Positions 48,839 to 60,419 of a stretch of 64,000 nt of DNA are shown here, one piece after another. Location of the stretch: positions 361,692 through 425,691 of the forward strand of contig NW_019775258.1 of the NCBI RefSeq assembly GCF_001039355.2, in the 5' to 3' direction. A program made the translations under genes and the position numbers. The DNA comes from Lingula anatina. Its lineage: Eukaryota; Brachiopoda; Lingulata; Lingulida; Lingulidae. The notes beneath the pieces were generated by a model. The model did not search any database, had not been told where the DNA came from, and was given only the letters and a program-made list of their open reading frames with translations. Each line of letters opens with the position of its first letter. Position 1 is the first letter of the stretch.

Positions 48839-51173
48839 ATGAAGGCTCTCCTCGTGTTTTTGATAGTGCTGATATTGCTGATTTATGTCGGTGAAGTCAG
48901 AAAAACGTTGCATTTACAGAATACGTGAGTGATTTTTTAGCTACCGAATTCATTCATTCTTTTATACATTTATTCATTTATATAAATAGGGTGTATTTAT
49001 ATGCTGAAAAAACTTATGTAACGTTCTGCGATATTTCCTATTTTCAAAGTTTAATTCTACAACTGAAGATTCTTAGTATTACATGTTTTATTTCATTCGT
49101 TATTTGAAACATCTAAACAAAGCATAGACACAACACTAAGAAATAATACATTACTCATATATTTTTAGCTCCCAGCTGGCAACAAATTGGAGGTGAGCAA
49201 ATATTTTTCTTTTCTTATTTTCAACATTCTTCTTAATTTTATTTCTGTTTTATGTCTAGCAGCCTTTTTAAGGTACAAAATGCTAGTTTTGTCATTAGGT
49301 AAGGACGTTTCAAGTTACTGTAATGAAATTGGTCCGGGTGTACGTACCGGAAATATATATCGCACAAGTAAAGGTAGACTTTATGTTTATTTTAGACATT
49401 AGCAACAAGGAAATATGTGAGTATACTTTTATCATGGTAAAATCGAGTTATGTGTATACGCGCTCGTCTATAACCTTGATTGGAAATTTTGATTTAAAAA
49501 TTACTTAAATTTAACTTCTTAATGTATGTACCAGACGACTGAATATACATTATTTTTTTGTGAATCCTATGCTAACGTCTTCAAGAAAAAAACCTGCTTC
49601 AGATTCGTAAGATCGCGTCTGGTGAAACCGGTAGCCGTTTCTTTCAACCGAAAAACAGGCTTTTTATCCGAAGTGCACTCCCAAAATTATAAAACTGTGC
49701 AAATTTTGCGGGTTATATGGCTTTAACATTTTTTATTCTTAATGACAAATATATGTTAGGTAGATAAAGAAGATTTTCCCCCGATGTAATTCTCCACACA
49801 TTCTATTTTTCTCTTCAGTACAGCTCGGCAGTGTACCGGGTGAGTTGTTCTAGCTTTGTATTTGCTTTTCTGCTTTCCCAACAGATAGCCGTGCTATTAG
49901 AAAACACTGTCCGAAGTATTGCTACATCTGATAAATTGTTCACCTATGCTTAGTGTTCCAACTTGTACTTAGGAAATTTCATGAATTATCATAAACACCG
50001 ATACAGAATACTAGTCCTTCAGCACTGATAATTTAATTGGTAGAAATGAGCTAGATGATATATCAATTTATTCTGTTTCAGATACTGACATAAATGCCAA
50101 TGTACACTACTGGTCTTATGTTCATCAAACAAATCTAATATAATAATGCAAGGTGATTTCTTTCAGACCTCGATGGAAAAGACGGTGAGTTTTCTTGGTA
50201 GTTTTACGACCATAAGATCTACTTATCAGAATTACTTATCTTTTTAAATTGAGTTATATTTACTATTGATTGGTATTTAATTACCGTTCTCCTCTGCACA
50301 CCAGCCTGTATAGGTAACTGAATTTCTAATGATTAAAAATTACACTAAGGAGGTAAACATGTTTTGTGATTATCATTACGTTAACTTAGATTATAGTATT
50401 AATAAGTTGTAGCCGATTTTAATAAAGGCGTCAGTTAAAGTACAACGCCGCAGAGCATCTTTTGTAAATTGGACATTTACAAGAACATAAAAATCGTCTG
50501 TACATGATGTACACGTGTATTGTATACTCCACGCATATGCAGAAGCATTGCTTATATACGGAATTCATGTTTTAAGCTCTCTTTGGGAGGATGATCAGAA
50601 AGATTAACGGTGAGTCGACCCCATTTATTAAGCGTCCCTCATCTAAAACTAGGACCCACCAAACAACGAGGGCCCATTTTATGAAGCTCTTGTTGGTAAG
50701 CGATCAATTGGGGTTCGCAATACGTAGTAATGCTTGGTATTCTGATTAAGCAAAGTGTTATTTCTTCTTGTTGTTTGGAGGATTCTAGTTTCAAAGCACT
50801 GCAATATCAGCTGCAGCTAGTAACTTTTGAGCAAAGACGTAGTAAGGTACAAAAGAAGTAGCTGTAGGTTGCTTGAGTAAAATCACAAAGAAGTTGTTAA
50901 GAATTATAATTAATGTGCTGGCGATTTCATAAAATGATCTTACCAATGTACTCTACGCTGACAAACAGTGACAAAGTGAAAAAGCCAAAATATTTTTTGT
51001 TGTTAAGGTAGTCCATCTGTTAATTTGCATCTTTATACAACTCTTTAGGGAAACTGAACATCGGACAGGAGGGAGGACCATGCGAGCAGGATGACTGTTG
51101 GAAGCACTGCCATGGTCTTCGTGGAAAGGGCGGAGTGTGCCAGAATAAGAACTTCTGTTATTGCTTCGAGTAA
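48839..51173 (+). CDS. Small secreted CS-alpha-beta (defensin-like) peptide, microexon gene
   Basis: Exon 1 (48839-48924) encodes a hydrophobic signal peptide and ends at a GTGAGT donor. The last exon (51049-51173) encodes a mature-type domain with six cysteines spaced C-x4-C-x3-C-x9-C-x5-C-x-C, the CS-alpha-beta signature (CxxxC and CxC) with a short first loop and Gly-Gly before the fourth cysteine. In between, consensus splice sites mark tiny exons at 49176-49192 (17 nt), 49260-49298 (39), 49396-49416 (21), 49819-49839 (21) and 50167-50184 (18); joined in phase 1 they give an open frame throughout. A further 9-nt candidate lies at 50305-50313. The microexons encode a polar linker, perhaps a propeptide. 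Members of this fold are antimicrobial defensins or, in venoms, channel blockers; short-loop forms are usually called ancient-type defensins. Secretion and fold are well supported; the microexon chain and exact function are inferred. AATAAA follows the stop at once. Confidence 0.75.
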
Positions 51174-51184
51174 AACACAAAGTA

Positions 51185-51190
51185 AATAAA
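51185..51190 (+). terminator. Polyadenylation signals of the cysteine-rich peptide gene
   Basis: The first of several overlapping AATAAA hexamers starts 12 bases after the stop codon, within an A-rich tract. The 3' UTR is probably very short. Confidence 0.6.
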
Positions 51191-52126
51191 TAAATAAAAC
51201 AAAATATAATACAACAATAAATAAACAAATAAATAGATACCTATGTAACATTGAATACATAAAACGTTACTAGAAATGATTTCGATGATTAATATTGTAA
51301 AAATATACGCTTAACCACTCTGGTTGAACTCATTGAAGTGTAAACATTTGAGTTCATTCAGGCCTTTCATTTGAACTATTATGTTAATTAAGCCATGATA
51401 TGTTATTTTCAGAACGGATTTCTGGAAAGAAGATGCGTTGTACCAAAACGTTTTGGTTTTTGCAAGAGGAAAAATAACACAAAAATCTAATTACAGTGAA
51501 ACTTAATGAGCAACCAAGTCCCAATTTCTAATCATTTACATTTATAAACGAAGCACTTTGATAAAACAGGTCGTCAAATCAATACATATTTGGAATTTTA
51601 TAATCCTGATATTCCGGTCTGATTAAAACTACATAAAGAGCAGCATTTGTTTCCTTTTTTCACTTCACCACAAGTGTAGCCTTCTTTATATTATTGTTAT
51701 AGTGAAGAATAGCGACAACAATCCAGAGCGTTCGAACGTTGATTGACCGACTTTATATTCACACAACTTCACAAATATTAAAACTATATTTTTCCGTACT
51801 GATCATGCGTTTGTAAACTCGTTTTCTTTCCATTGTCTTTGCGTTATTACAAGAGATTTTCTATTCTCATGTTGCAAGTCACCTTATGTTCCTTGAATTT
51901 TTCAAATGATTGAACATCCAAGAGAGCTGCAATATCACCCGTTTTATGAGATAACATTAGTCTTTGGCGACACCTCAGAAAAAGGCTGGACAGGCAACAA
52001 CATCAAAAAAAAAAAAAAAAAAACGCACTTTGTTATGAAATAAATACTTCACCGAGGTATGTAATACTAGAAAATATATATTATTACATGAACATTTTAT
52101 CTTAGTGGTAAGGATTTTCAGCTAAA

Positions 52127-52170
52127 ATAAATAAATAAATAAATAAATAAATAGATAAATAAATAAATAC
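52127..52170. repeat. AAAT microsatellite
   Basis: AATA/AAAT tetranucleotides with one GATA interruption. Confidence 0.9.
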
Positions 52171-52545
52171 ACAAACAATCACTTATTTTTTTATTCCAAC
52201 TTGATTCTTTTATAAATCGCCAGTAAGAAAAAACGGTACCTATACCTTATTCTCTCAGCACATATGATTATTTGTGCTGAATCCAGTGAAGAAAGAGTAA
52301 AATGAGACAATTGTATACATAATTATAACCCAGCGATATTTTATGTTTTAATGATAGGTATATTCAACATTTAATTTGCAATTTATCCTTCACAAAATAA
52401 AGTCAAACCTACCCAGCACTTCCCCTAATCTTTCAATTTCGACTCGTCGATAATAGTTTTCCCATGATTCGAGGATTTTCGCTATTTCATATGGTTGGCG
52501 CAATTGGGGAGGCAGTTTGACGCACAGGGGAGGTAGGCAGATTGC

Positions 52546-52738
52546 TCAGTGGACACACAGGTCGCATGTACTTCTACAAAAAATGTTCAGATTCGGTTGT
52601 TCAAAGAAAGAAAAAAATCGCTGGAGATTACAGAGCCACGATTTGTTGCCTTGCCCGCCATTGTGCGTCCTTGCCATATTTGTGGTAGCAGAAGCAAGGC
52701 AGAGTGAAAGCTGCTCTCTGTGTAAAGGGGGCCTAAGA
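52546..52738 (-). mobile_element. Possible one-sided remnant of the CCCCCTTTACAC MITE family
   Basis: The right edge reads TGTAAAGGGGGCCTAAG, resembling the ends of the elements at 46717 and 46951, but no inverted partner is visible on the left. It may be a truncated or strongly decayed copy, or chance. Confidence 0.35.
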
Positions 52739-53472
52739 CAGTAATGCATACATGATAAGGTTCTGATAGTGATCTTGATCTTCTACATTGCGCCAAATTG
52801 CATCAAAATTGACTTTTTTTGGCAATTTAAGTATTGTTCGCCTTTATATAATGTGTCATTATCCCTGTCTTTAAATTACTTCAAAATTCTAAAATACTTT
52901 TCAAATTTAATATACATGTACTTATTAACAAAAAATTCCAATCAACTGATGAATATCTGCCAAATGGCCCTTAGTCTTAGATATAGGACCAATAAAGGGA
53001 GTTTAAAATATTTATGAAGTAATATATAATTATAATAATAAAATTGAAATATAGCAAAAGACGGTGTTAATTTTGATTTCGTATGTTGCAGAACAAAATT
53101 CTCACTTTCATAACAATGTAAGTTAGTGCTACAGCTCTATAGTCACTGATACAGGTAGCATATGTGCGTTTTGGAACAGGAATTATCACAGGTTGTTTAT
53201 ATATTATCGGCACATAACTAGTGCGTTAAGGCTAATTGTCAATTTTGCACAATTTATGTACGTACATGTACTTGTACGTAACCTGATTTGGTTAAGTATA
53301 ATGGCTCAAGGTTATTCGTTTATATGATCCACTTTAATCGTTTTTCGAAAGGTTTGGCTCGCTTATAAACATAGCAGTTCTACGCACAGATTAACTGTTA
53401 AAATATTGAACGCTTCAAAAATTAATGCAAAGAATACAATTAAGATAAAATGACAAAAGATTCTTATTACCT

Positions 53473-53691
53473 ACAAAAGTGTTTTCAACATATTCTCACG
53501 ATTTGCCTATTCAATAGACTGAAAAAAGAAAACTATTAACACTCGTTAGTGATTTTTATTACGACCAAGGCTTCTATATCACGCGAGATTCACTACATTT
53601 AATAGAGACACGTATCCAAAGATGAATAAAGGATAATGTTTCAGTTGCTTAGCACTGCTAAAATCCAAAGTACGTTATTTCCACAAAACTT
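53473..53691 (+). repeat. Dispersed repeat, copy A
   Basis: About 220 bases that recur in the same orientation at 54938-55160. Shared words in order include GTGTTTT, CACGATTTGCC, ATTCA, GAGATTCACTA, GATA or GGATA with TTTCAGTT, and a nearly identical final stretch of about 48 bases ending TTTCCACAAAACTT. Confidence 0.85.
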
Positions 53692-53958
53692 ACCGATGTA
53701 TACCGAGGGGTACATTTTGCACTTAGCAGCTTTCTGTCATTACATTAACTAAAACAACGCTTTTTAATACAAGTAGCTTTTAAAATGTTTGGAGGCATAT
53801 TGTTTTAGTAAAGAAAGAGTCCCCAAAGACCTATACACATTTCATGGACCAAAGAACAATCCGAGCACGCAACATGATATACACCCAAAACAGGACAGGC
53901 ACGACCCATTTTGACCCATTTTGGTCCATTCAACTAAGCGTAAGGTCCCGCGGCGACT

Positions 53959-53961
<3 letters not shown>

Positions 53962-54028
<67 letters not shown>
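53962..54028. repeat. TA microsatellite
   Basis: A pure TA run of about 33 units that gives Tyr-Ile repeats in frames crossing it. Confidence 0.95.
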
Positions 54029-54030
<2 letters not shown>

Positions 54031-54937
54031 CTGACCCCGTGTATAGTTTGTATAGTTTAAGCTAATAGTATCATGCTCTCGTTTCCACCATGTATTGAAG
54101 CTGGTCGGTCTAAAATCGACAGAGAGCACGTTTTCGTGCAGTGCACCACTGTGACGATGGTATTGGTTTGTACTTTTAAAAGTTGTTACGCGAGGTAGAA
54201 ACAACTACTATTTGTTTACTGCCTTCCAGATCCCTTCTTTCCTATTTCGATCACTCTACCCTATTCAATATATTTTAATGTTTCCCCTCTTACGTTACAC
54301 ACCTCTGTTTATAAGTATTGCACCTTGACGGAACATGTCAATCAACGCTAAAGAACACGCCCCGCTCCTCACTCTTTCATGACTGATTGCCGACATTACA
54401 CTACAATAATCTTTTCAGCAATACTGATCTCCACGCTGCTAATGTCAATTTATGCGCTGACGTCTAAATGCATACCCTATAGATTTCACTGTAGCGTAAA
54501 AACTATCGTAAATACTTCCTTTCCTCGCTTTACAGTCTACTAGATTATAACTGTTACGGAATTGGGCGGGCTTTATTGGTAGTATTCTTCCCACCCTTAA
54601 AGTAATTGATTTTCAATTATTAATTAACTTAAGTGTAGACTTCAGCAATGCGTCGGTTATCCAAATAGATTACTTTGGCAATTAAATTCCTAAATATTTA
54701 CGCTTTACAAGATATTTGAGACACATCCAAATATCAGGAGAGATGAAGCCGTTGCAAGGGTGTCGTTGCAAGGGTGTAAATTTGTTGTAATCTCATTGGT
54801 CAAATAGCATCCATTTTTAAAGATAAAAAATAACCCTAAAACATTGTCGATTTAAAAGGGAAAAAAAACATGATGAAAAGAAAATGAGAGGATGTTTTGC
54901 GTTTTGAAGGCCTTAATGCATTTTAACAGGAATCGTC

Positions 54938-55160
54938 CAAGTGTTTTTAACTTATTATCACGATTTGCCAATTCAACACGCTATAAAAAGAAACCCATTA
55001 ACTGCCGTAGATGACATTTTTCTCATTATGGAAAAGGGTTCTATTTCACACGAGATTCACTAGATTTTTTAAGGAGATACGTTTGCAGAGTAAAGTAAAG
55101 GATAGTATTTCAGTTACTTAGCAGTGCTAAAATCCAAAGTACGTTATTTCCACAAAACTT
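54938..55160 (+). repeat. Dispersed repeat, copy B
   Basis: Counterpart of 53473-53691, about 1.47 kb downstream. The right end is far better conserved than the rest (only isolated changes over the last 48 bases), as if the right edge were a functional terminus of an unrecognised transposon or a conserved element. Confidence 0.85.
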
Positions 55161-55756
55161 TTCAAGAAGGCGATAAGAGGGTTATTTAAGTTTGAAAAGT
55201 TGGACAAAGTTAGGCGTTTAACAGATTTTTATTGGTTTTATATCGTCAATGATGACTGAGGCCAACAGTGTAAAAAATAACTATACAAGTGGTACTGCCG
55301 AAAAGATATAATTCTGCCTGTGTTATTATAACCGATATTAATAAATTTAGAATTTACCTGAGAGTAACTAAACAGCATGGGATTAAATCAACTCGATGGT
55401 GTTTGTATTTCGTCGGAAACATGTAAGGCTGAAACGACGCTTCAAATTCGTCGTGACAAATTCACTCTCATATGTTGCATATCTGGTATATGGTATCTTA
55501 AACATCTACGACGAAATGAAGAATTCAGAATTTGACTGAGGAGCCTGCCCGGAGTGCAAATACATGTAGTTTGCCATTTAAATCTTTTTAATTACGAATA
55601 AATTATGCCCATACAGTTCTGCTTTTCACAATCATCCAACCGTTGCTCTGTAGAACATCTTTTTTCTTGATTCCAATTTAAATCAGACGTGGTAATTGAC
55701 AGTGATCCTAGAATAAAGTTATTTTTAGAATTTTTTTCTTAAAGGGAGAGACTGAA

Positions 55757-55855
55757 CCCATCAGACAAACGTCATTGATTCACTGTTAAATCAACGTTTA
55801 TTTTTGGTGGACCAACGTTGAACCAACGTAGAATCAATGTCGTTTGCCTACTGGG
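55757..55855. mobile_element. 99-bp palindromic MITE with CAACGTTG core
   Basis: The left end CCCATCAGACAAACGTCATT and the right end, read inversely CCCAGTAGGCAAACGACATT, form terminal repeats of about 25 bases. Between them are several AACGTT words including AACGTTGAACCAACGT. The whole element can fold as a hairpin and encodes nothing. Confidence 0.7.
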
Positions 55856-57525
55856 AAGGTAAAGGTCTAGTAGTTGAAGAGAAGAACGAGAATATAGTGA
55901 AGATGTCAAATACACTAGACCATCAGATACACCTATAAAACTTGCACTTGCCATTTGCAGTTATATTTTGACATCTCCTCAAACTGGCATGTAGCTTTTC
56001 TAATATCATATTTCTCGCTGGCAGTAATTATGATAAATAAGACGTATATTTCTTACACAGGCGATTTGTCTTTTTGCCTTTTCAACATTTTGTATATGAA
56101 AAGCCATTAACTCTCATATAAGTGATGTAATCGGTCTCAGACTCTTTTTTTTTCTAAAGTGATAATGGTGGAGGAAACAATTTTGTTTGTTTTAAAAAGC
56201 ATCCAGGTCGGTCTGCTTGCGAGTCTCTCTGCCCTGTGCCTCTCTGCCCAGTCTCGATTTCATATATAACCCATATCAGCAGTAATGACTCTAGAAACCA
56301 GTGGCAGACTGGGGGGTTTTTGTCAAAATTTTGCCTTGGGCGCTTCCATATTTGGAAGTCATATGTCTCGTACGATATAGCTCCGCCCCGCCTGGAGCTG
56401 TCTTTTCGCCTAACACTAACGTTACCTCGTGCAGACGAGACAAAGAAGCAAAGCGGCTGACGCGGAGTTTGAAGTTTAAACTAAGAACACCTTGCAATCG
56501 AAAGTCAGTGCCACAACACAAGCACCCTTTTGGTTTAAAAATGGTATCGGTGTAGACATTGCGCAGTCCTTATTGTGGTTTTGGACATACAGTGTAGCTG
56601 TCAAACTTGGCACACGAGAACCACGTGTATTTAGTTTATATCTTCAGGAGCAAATGTTTTGATAAGCAAAAATACAAAATATCTGGTATATATTTTTCTT
56701 TTATAAAAATATTATTTATTTTTCAAATCTTATAAAAATACAGTAATGAAATTAAATAAAGCAAAATTCAATATGCTTTAAGTTTCATTTTGGACTAATT
56801 ACATTTGATCCAGATACAATGCGGAGTAGTTCCTTTGATCGACAGGTACTCATGATTGCCGCTGTTCTCCAGGGGCACTGTAGAGCTACCACATGAAAAG
56901 CATAGTGACCAAGCTAGCTTTATAGTTCTCTGGTACTCAGGGTATTCCGGATTCCAGTGAGGTAAATGTTTAATTTATTATATTTATTATTTTAATTTAA
57001 GCCCCGTTCCTATAGAGAACATCGGTTTAGGTATGTTGATCCAACTGTTCTGTGACCCTCGCTGAGTGCAATAAGCTTAACAGATTAACGCACACCTGAT
57101 AATATAATTTTTTAAAGAAACAACGCGCTCCATTGTTTTGCTTTTTTAGGTAACGAGGTAAGTAATAATTAATGGTTTTTCGTTCAATCCAACGAATATC
57201 TTATTTTTGTTTTTGTTTTTTTTTCTCCGTAATTGTGAACGTTTTATGCCGTTGTTTGTTTAACAGTTTATGCACGCTAGAGCTCTCGAATAAGCGAAAA
57301 TATTTCGTTTTCCCGGAAAGGGCATTAATAATTTTTCTAGTTAATCATAAAGATATGAGAGAATGCCATAATGGAAACATTAGTGGAAATATAATACCCA
57401 TGCCCATTTCCTGTGGGTTTCAAGGGTTATACCGTGATGCATGTGCTGTACTACTTTACTGGATGTGGCTCTTCCAGAACAGGGTGGACTGAAGTACATG
57501 GAGCAGTTTCATAATGTCACAGGTG

Positions 57526-57533
57526 TATATAAG
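57526..57533 (+). promoter_or_regulatory. TATA box of the SMB-domain gene
   Basis: TATATAAG, 77 bases before the ATG at 57603, gives a predicted start near 57557 and a leader of about 45 bases. No other in-frame ATG precedes the signal peptide. Confidence 0.6.
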
Positions 57534-57602
57534 GGTCCTTGCGTCTGTGCTTTTACATATGAACTGAACATTGCCGAGGAAGCTTGAAATTTTAAGAAGA
57601 TC

Positions 57603-58614
57603 ATGAAATCTCACCGAGCATTTTTGGTAATTATTATGCTATTATTTCCTTTTATCACAAAGGCGCAGTCGCCCTCCTATTCAGACGGGCAAAGCTCGGG
57701 TACTATTCGGCCTCATAGATGGCTCTGCGGAGTATTGATGGGCGTAAAAGTTGGCTTTAAGGTCCACTGCTACTGCGATGACATTTGTCACCTGTTTAAC
57801 GACTGCTGCTATGGTAACGCATTTACTGGGGAGATGTGTGCTGCCTCAGAAGAACTGGAACCTGGTGAACGCACCAACTACTCTACGCCATCAGCTCCAT
57901 CTATAAAACATCAGATTTCACTCGAGAATAGCAGTGCTTGGGCGTTTAATCCCCCTAGTCCCGTGTTGGTTGCGAATATCAGTTCCTGTCGAAGTGTTCC
58001 GCTCGTCGCTCCAATAACTGCACATGCACACGATACCGCCATTACGAACCACGGCTCCAGTGTATGGATGGTGGATTCGTGTCCCCCAATGTGGCCACAA
58101 GACCATCATCGCTCGAGCTGCATGCATGGTTCTGAAGTTTTGATCGACGAAAACGTGACATTGTATCAGCCAGTCACTGACCCGGATACCATGATAACAT
58201 ACAGAAACAAAGACTGCGCAGTTTGCAACGGGGTTGGAGACCGTGGAGACCCCTGGCAGTTTCAAGTCCAATGCAAGAGCGTACCGTTAGAATCATTTCT
58301 TACTTGCTCTTCATCCAGTTGTGTTCTAAAGAAACTAATGGGCTTTCATTGGTGCAAGGGATATTTTGAGCCAAGGTCGGAGTGGCATCTAAGGTCTTGC
58401 TTCAGAATTGGAACGAACAATGACTTTGATCCATGCCCTTATAATCTTGTCAATAACACTTTGACGCAGGCCCGTTACCCATTTCCTCCGGACACACCTC
58501 TGCAAAAGGCCTGCATGGCGTACACCAATCCCGTCATTCGTTCTGATGATACTGATATCATATACAGAAATTACCACTGCATGGTTTGTCACACAGGGAC
58601 GACACACTGTCCAG
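57603..58614 (+). CDS. Secreted/surface protein with SMB-like domain, first exon (partial)
   Basis: The exon encodes 337 complete residues and ends CCAG at 58614 before GTAAGA (phase 1), so the stop a few codons on is intronic. Residues 1-22 are a clear signal peptide. Residues 42-79 hold a somatomedin-B-like core, C-x-C-D-D-x-C-x5-C-C. The rest is cysteine-rich with two related blocks, YRNKDCAVC (200-208) and YRNYHCMVC (321-329), and N-glycosylation sites. The SMB start followed by YRN-x-x-C-x-x-C blocks is characteristic of ectodomains of Methuselah-like/adhesion-related family B2 GPCRs in invertebrate deuterostomes and molluscs, so a seven-helix region is expected in later exons. None is seen in the remaining 5.4 kb, so it lies beyond the window or the protein is secreted. 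Coding and secretion are firm; the receptor identity is a family-based inference. Confidence 0.8.
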
Positions 58615-58633
58615 GTAAGATATGAAGCATTGT

Positions 58634-58925
58634 CTTAAGCCTGTGTAACACTGCTTGCAACCTTTTGGCAATCTTTTAGCAACCACAAACATTGGCGTCG
58701 GTGCGATCACTTTGCAAGCTGAAAAAGAAGCGTTGGCATACTTTGGTAACCTGCCGAACATTGGTTGCAGCAAAGTATAGGTTACCAGTCGCCTACCGAT
58801 TGCCAAGCGATACATTACCTGTCACCAATCACTTGAAAAGTGAAAAACGGTTGCAGGACTGTAGCGATCGATTGCCGACTGGTAACCACAAGATCGCCCA
58901 TATCATGTATGTTGAAAACTTATGA
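58634..58925. repeat. GCAACC/GGTTGC-rich repeat segment, block 1
   Basis: Starts about 20 bases after the donor site of the SMB exon. Words such as CTTGCAACC, TAGCAACC, GGTTGCAG and GGTAACC recur on both strands, in the style of the 475-bp MITE interior but with a different word. Likely part of a non-autonomous DNA element with self-similar sequence; I could not define termini. Confidence 0.45.
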
Positions 58926-59269
58926 CGGTAGCTGCTTTCACGTTGATTCCCCTCTCAGAATACAGGAAAATACATCGTAGAAAATGGCATCTTCACAAAG
59001 ATCAGGAGGCGTGTTGGATCCTGTAATATTTAAAAGTAGCTATGGAATAAGTTTGAACACGCATTTTCCTTATTTTACAATTGTAATAAAAGAAACCTTA
59101 CTATAGCTTAATATAAAATTCGTATTGCAACCAGCACTGCAATAATAATTATAATACATTTGAATATATTTTTATCCCTGTCATATCCCTTTATGTTATT
59201 CTGCTTCAATATTTGGTCTCCTTGAGGTTTCAGGGTCTTTGCAGTTACGGTCACACTGAACAAAAACCT

Positions 59270-59560
59270 CTTTGCCACTTGCATCTATCACCGGTCGCAA
59301 AATGACCGGGAACCAGTTGCTACAACTCGCAATGTGGTTTCCAAAAGAACGCCTGGTAAAAACCAGGTGGCGCCGGTTTTCGGTGCAGCATCGAAAGCAT
59401 GGAGGCGACCTCAAATACAATTCGTGGTATACAACCGGTTGCCAATAGGCCGCGGCTTGATTTGAAACTGGTATGCAACTGATTGGAAATTTTTCGTTGT
59501 CTCTTTAGCCCCAGACGTTTACCACTTGCAATGCAACGTAATTAAATCGTGACAGGTCGT
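59270..59560. repeat. GCAACC/GGTTGC-rich repeat segment, block 2
   Basis: CACTTGCA, CCGGTCGCAA, AACCGGTTGCC and GCAACTG words recur on both strands as in 58634-58925. The - strand frame at 59196-59420 is a by-product of this composition. Confidence 0.4.
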
Positions 59561-60419
59561 GCGAATCGTGTACGTTTTATATTTTCTCCTCCTTGTGGAG
59601 AGGATACCAAACACTTGCAGAATGTTAAATTTCGTATACTAAAACTATTTTAATTAATGATTCTTGGGCATTTTAACGATCTCTCACATTATTTGTAGAT
59701 AATTTTTATGGTTGAAAATAGGATAACAAATGGGAATTATACATTGCTGAATAAATTATTTTTATTTTCCATTTTCTCTGTATCCGTCTATTTGAATCAT
59801 TGTTTACTCAGATAATTTAATTGGCTTTGCAAATGTTAATGAGATACAGCGATGAAAAAGGGTTCAAGCATATTTACCAATGATTTTGTAAAAAATAACA
59901 AATTAAATAAACATAGCGTCATATATTTGCATATTGGTACCGAGCCTGATATGGAATTTTGTGGTCCCGAAATCATACAATACGTGGCGTATGGAAAACT
60001 AATCCATGAACGTTAAATCTTGCCAGCAAATGCAAATGCATAGGCTTTCTTTTCCCAAGATTTTATGATTAATGATCATGTTTAGAAGGCATACATGACA
60101 AAATACAGACTTGACTTTTAATATGGAATATGTTTTCCAAATCATTTTTTCATCATTTTTTTTCCTATTTTGCTGACTGATAAATGAAAATAAAGATTAA
60201 AATCTAGTTTTAATAACTTTTGGTGACATCAGTTCATTGATTGAATTCGCCAGTGCAGCAAACAGAAATAAATTGCCTATTCTATGTCATACGACGTCCA
60301 TTAAAAGAGATATTTTGGATCTCCATATTTTCCAAATTATCGTCTGTAAAAGCATCCAACGCTCCACTAATGATCCTCATGTCAATGTCTAGTCATAGCA
60401 ACGGTCGCTGTTACACCTG

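Larger units (their letters stand above)
51260..57525. other. Intergenic DNA with dispersed repeats
   Basis: Apart from the listed repeats and MITEs I see no gene. The overlapping frames at 56236-56555 lie on both strands of one GC-richer patch and show no domain. The 106-codon frame at 57172-57492 begins with a Phe/Val-rich stretch resembling a membrane segment but lacks splice logic and ends just before a clear promoter. Confidence 0.55.

Noticed and set aside
50082-50102. Further microexon after CTGTTTCAG
   Set aside because: The acceptor is good but the only nearby GT is a weak donor, and the resulting 20 bases would break the frame.
53842-54204. 120-codon frame with a Tyr-Ile repeat
   Set aside because: Created by the TA microsatellite; no homologue-like sequence on either side.
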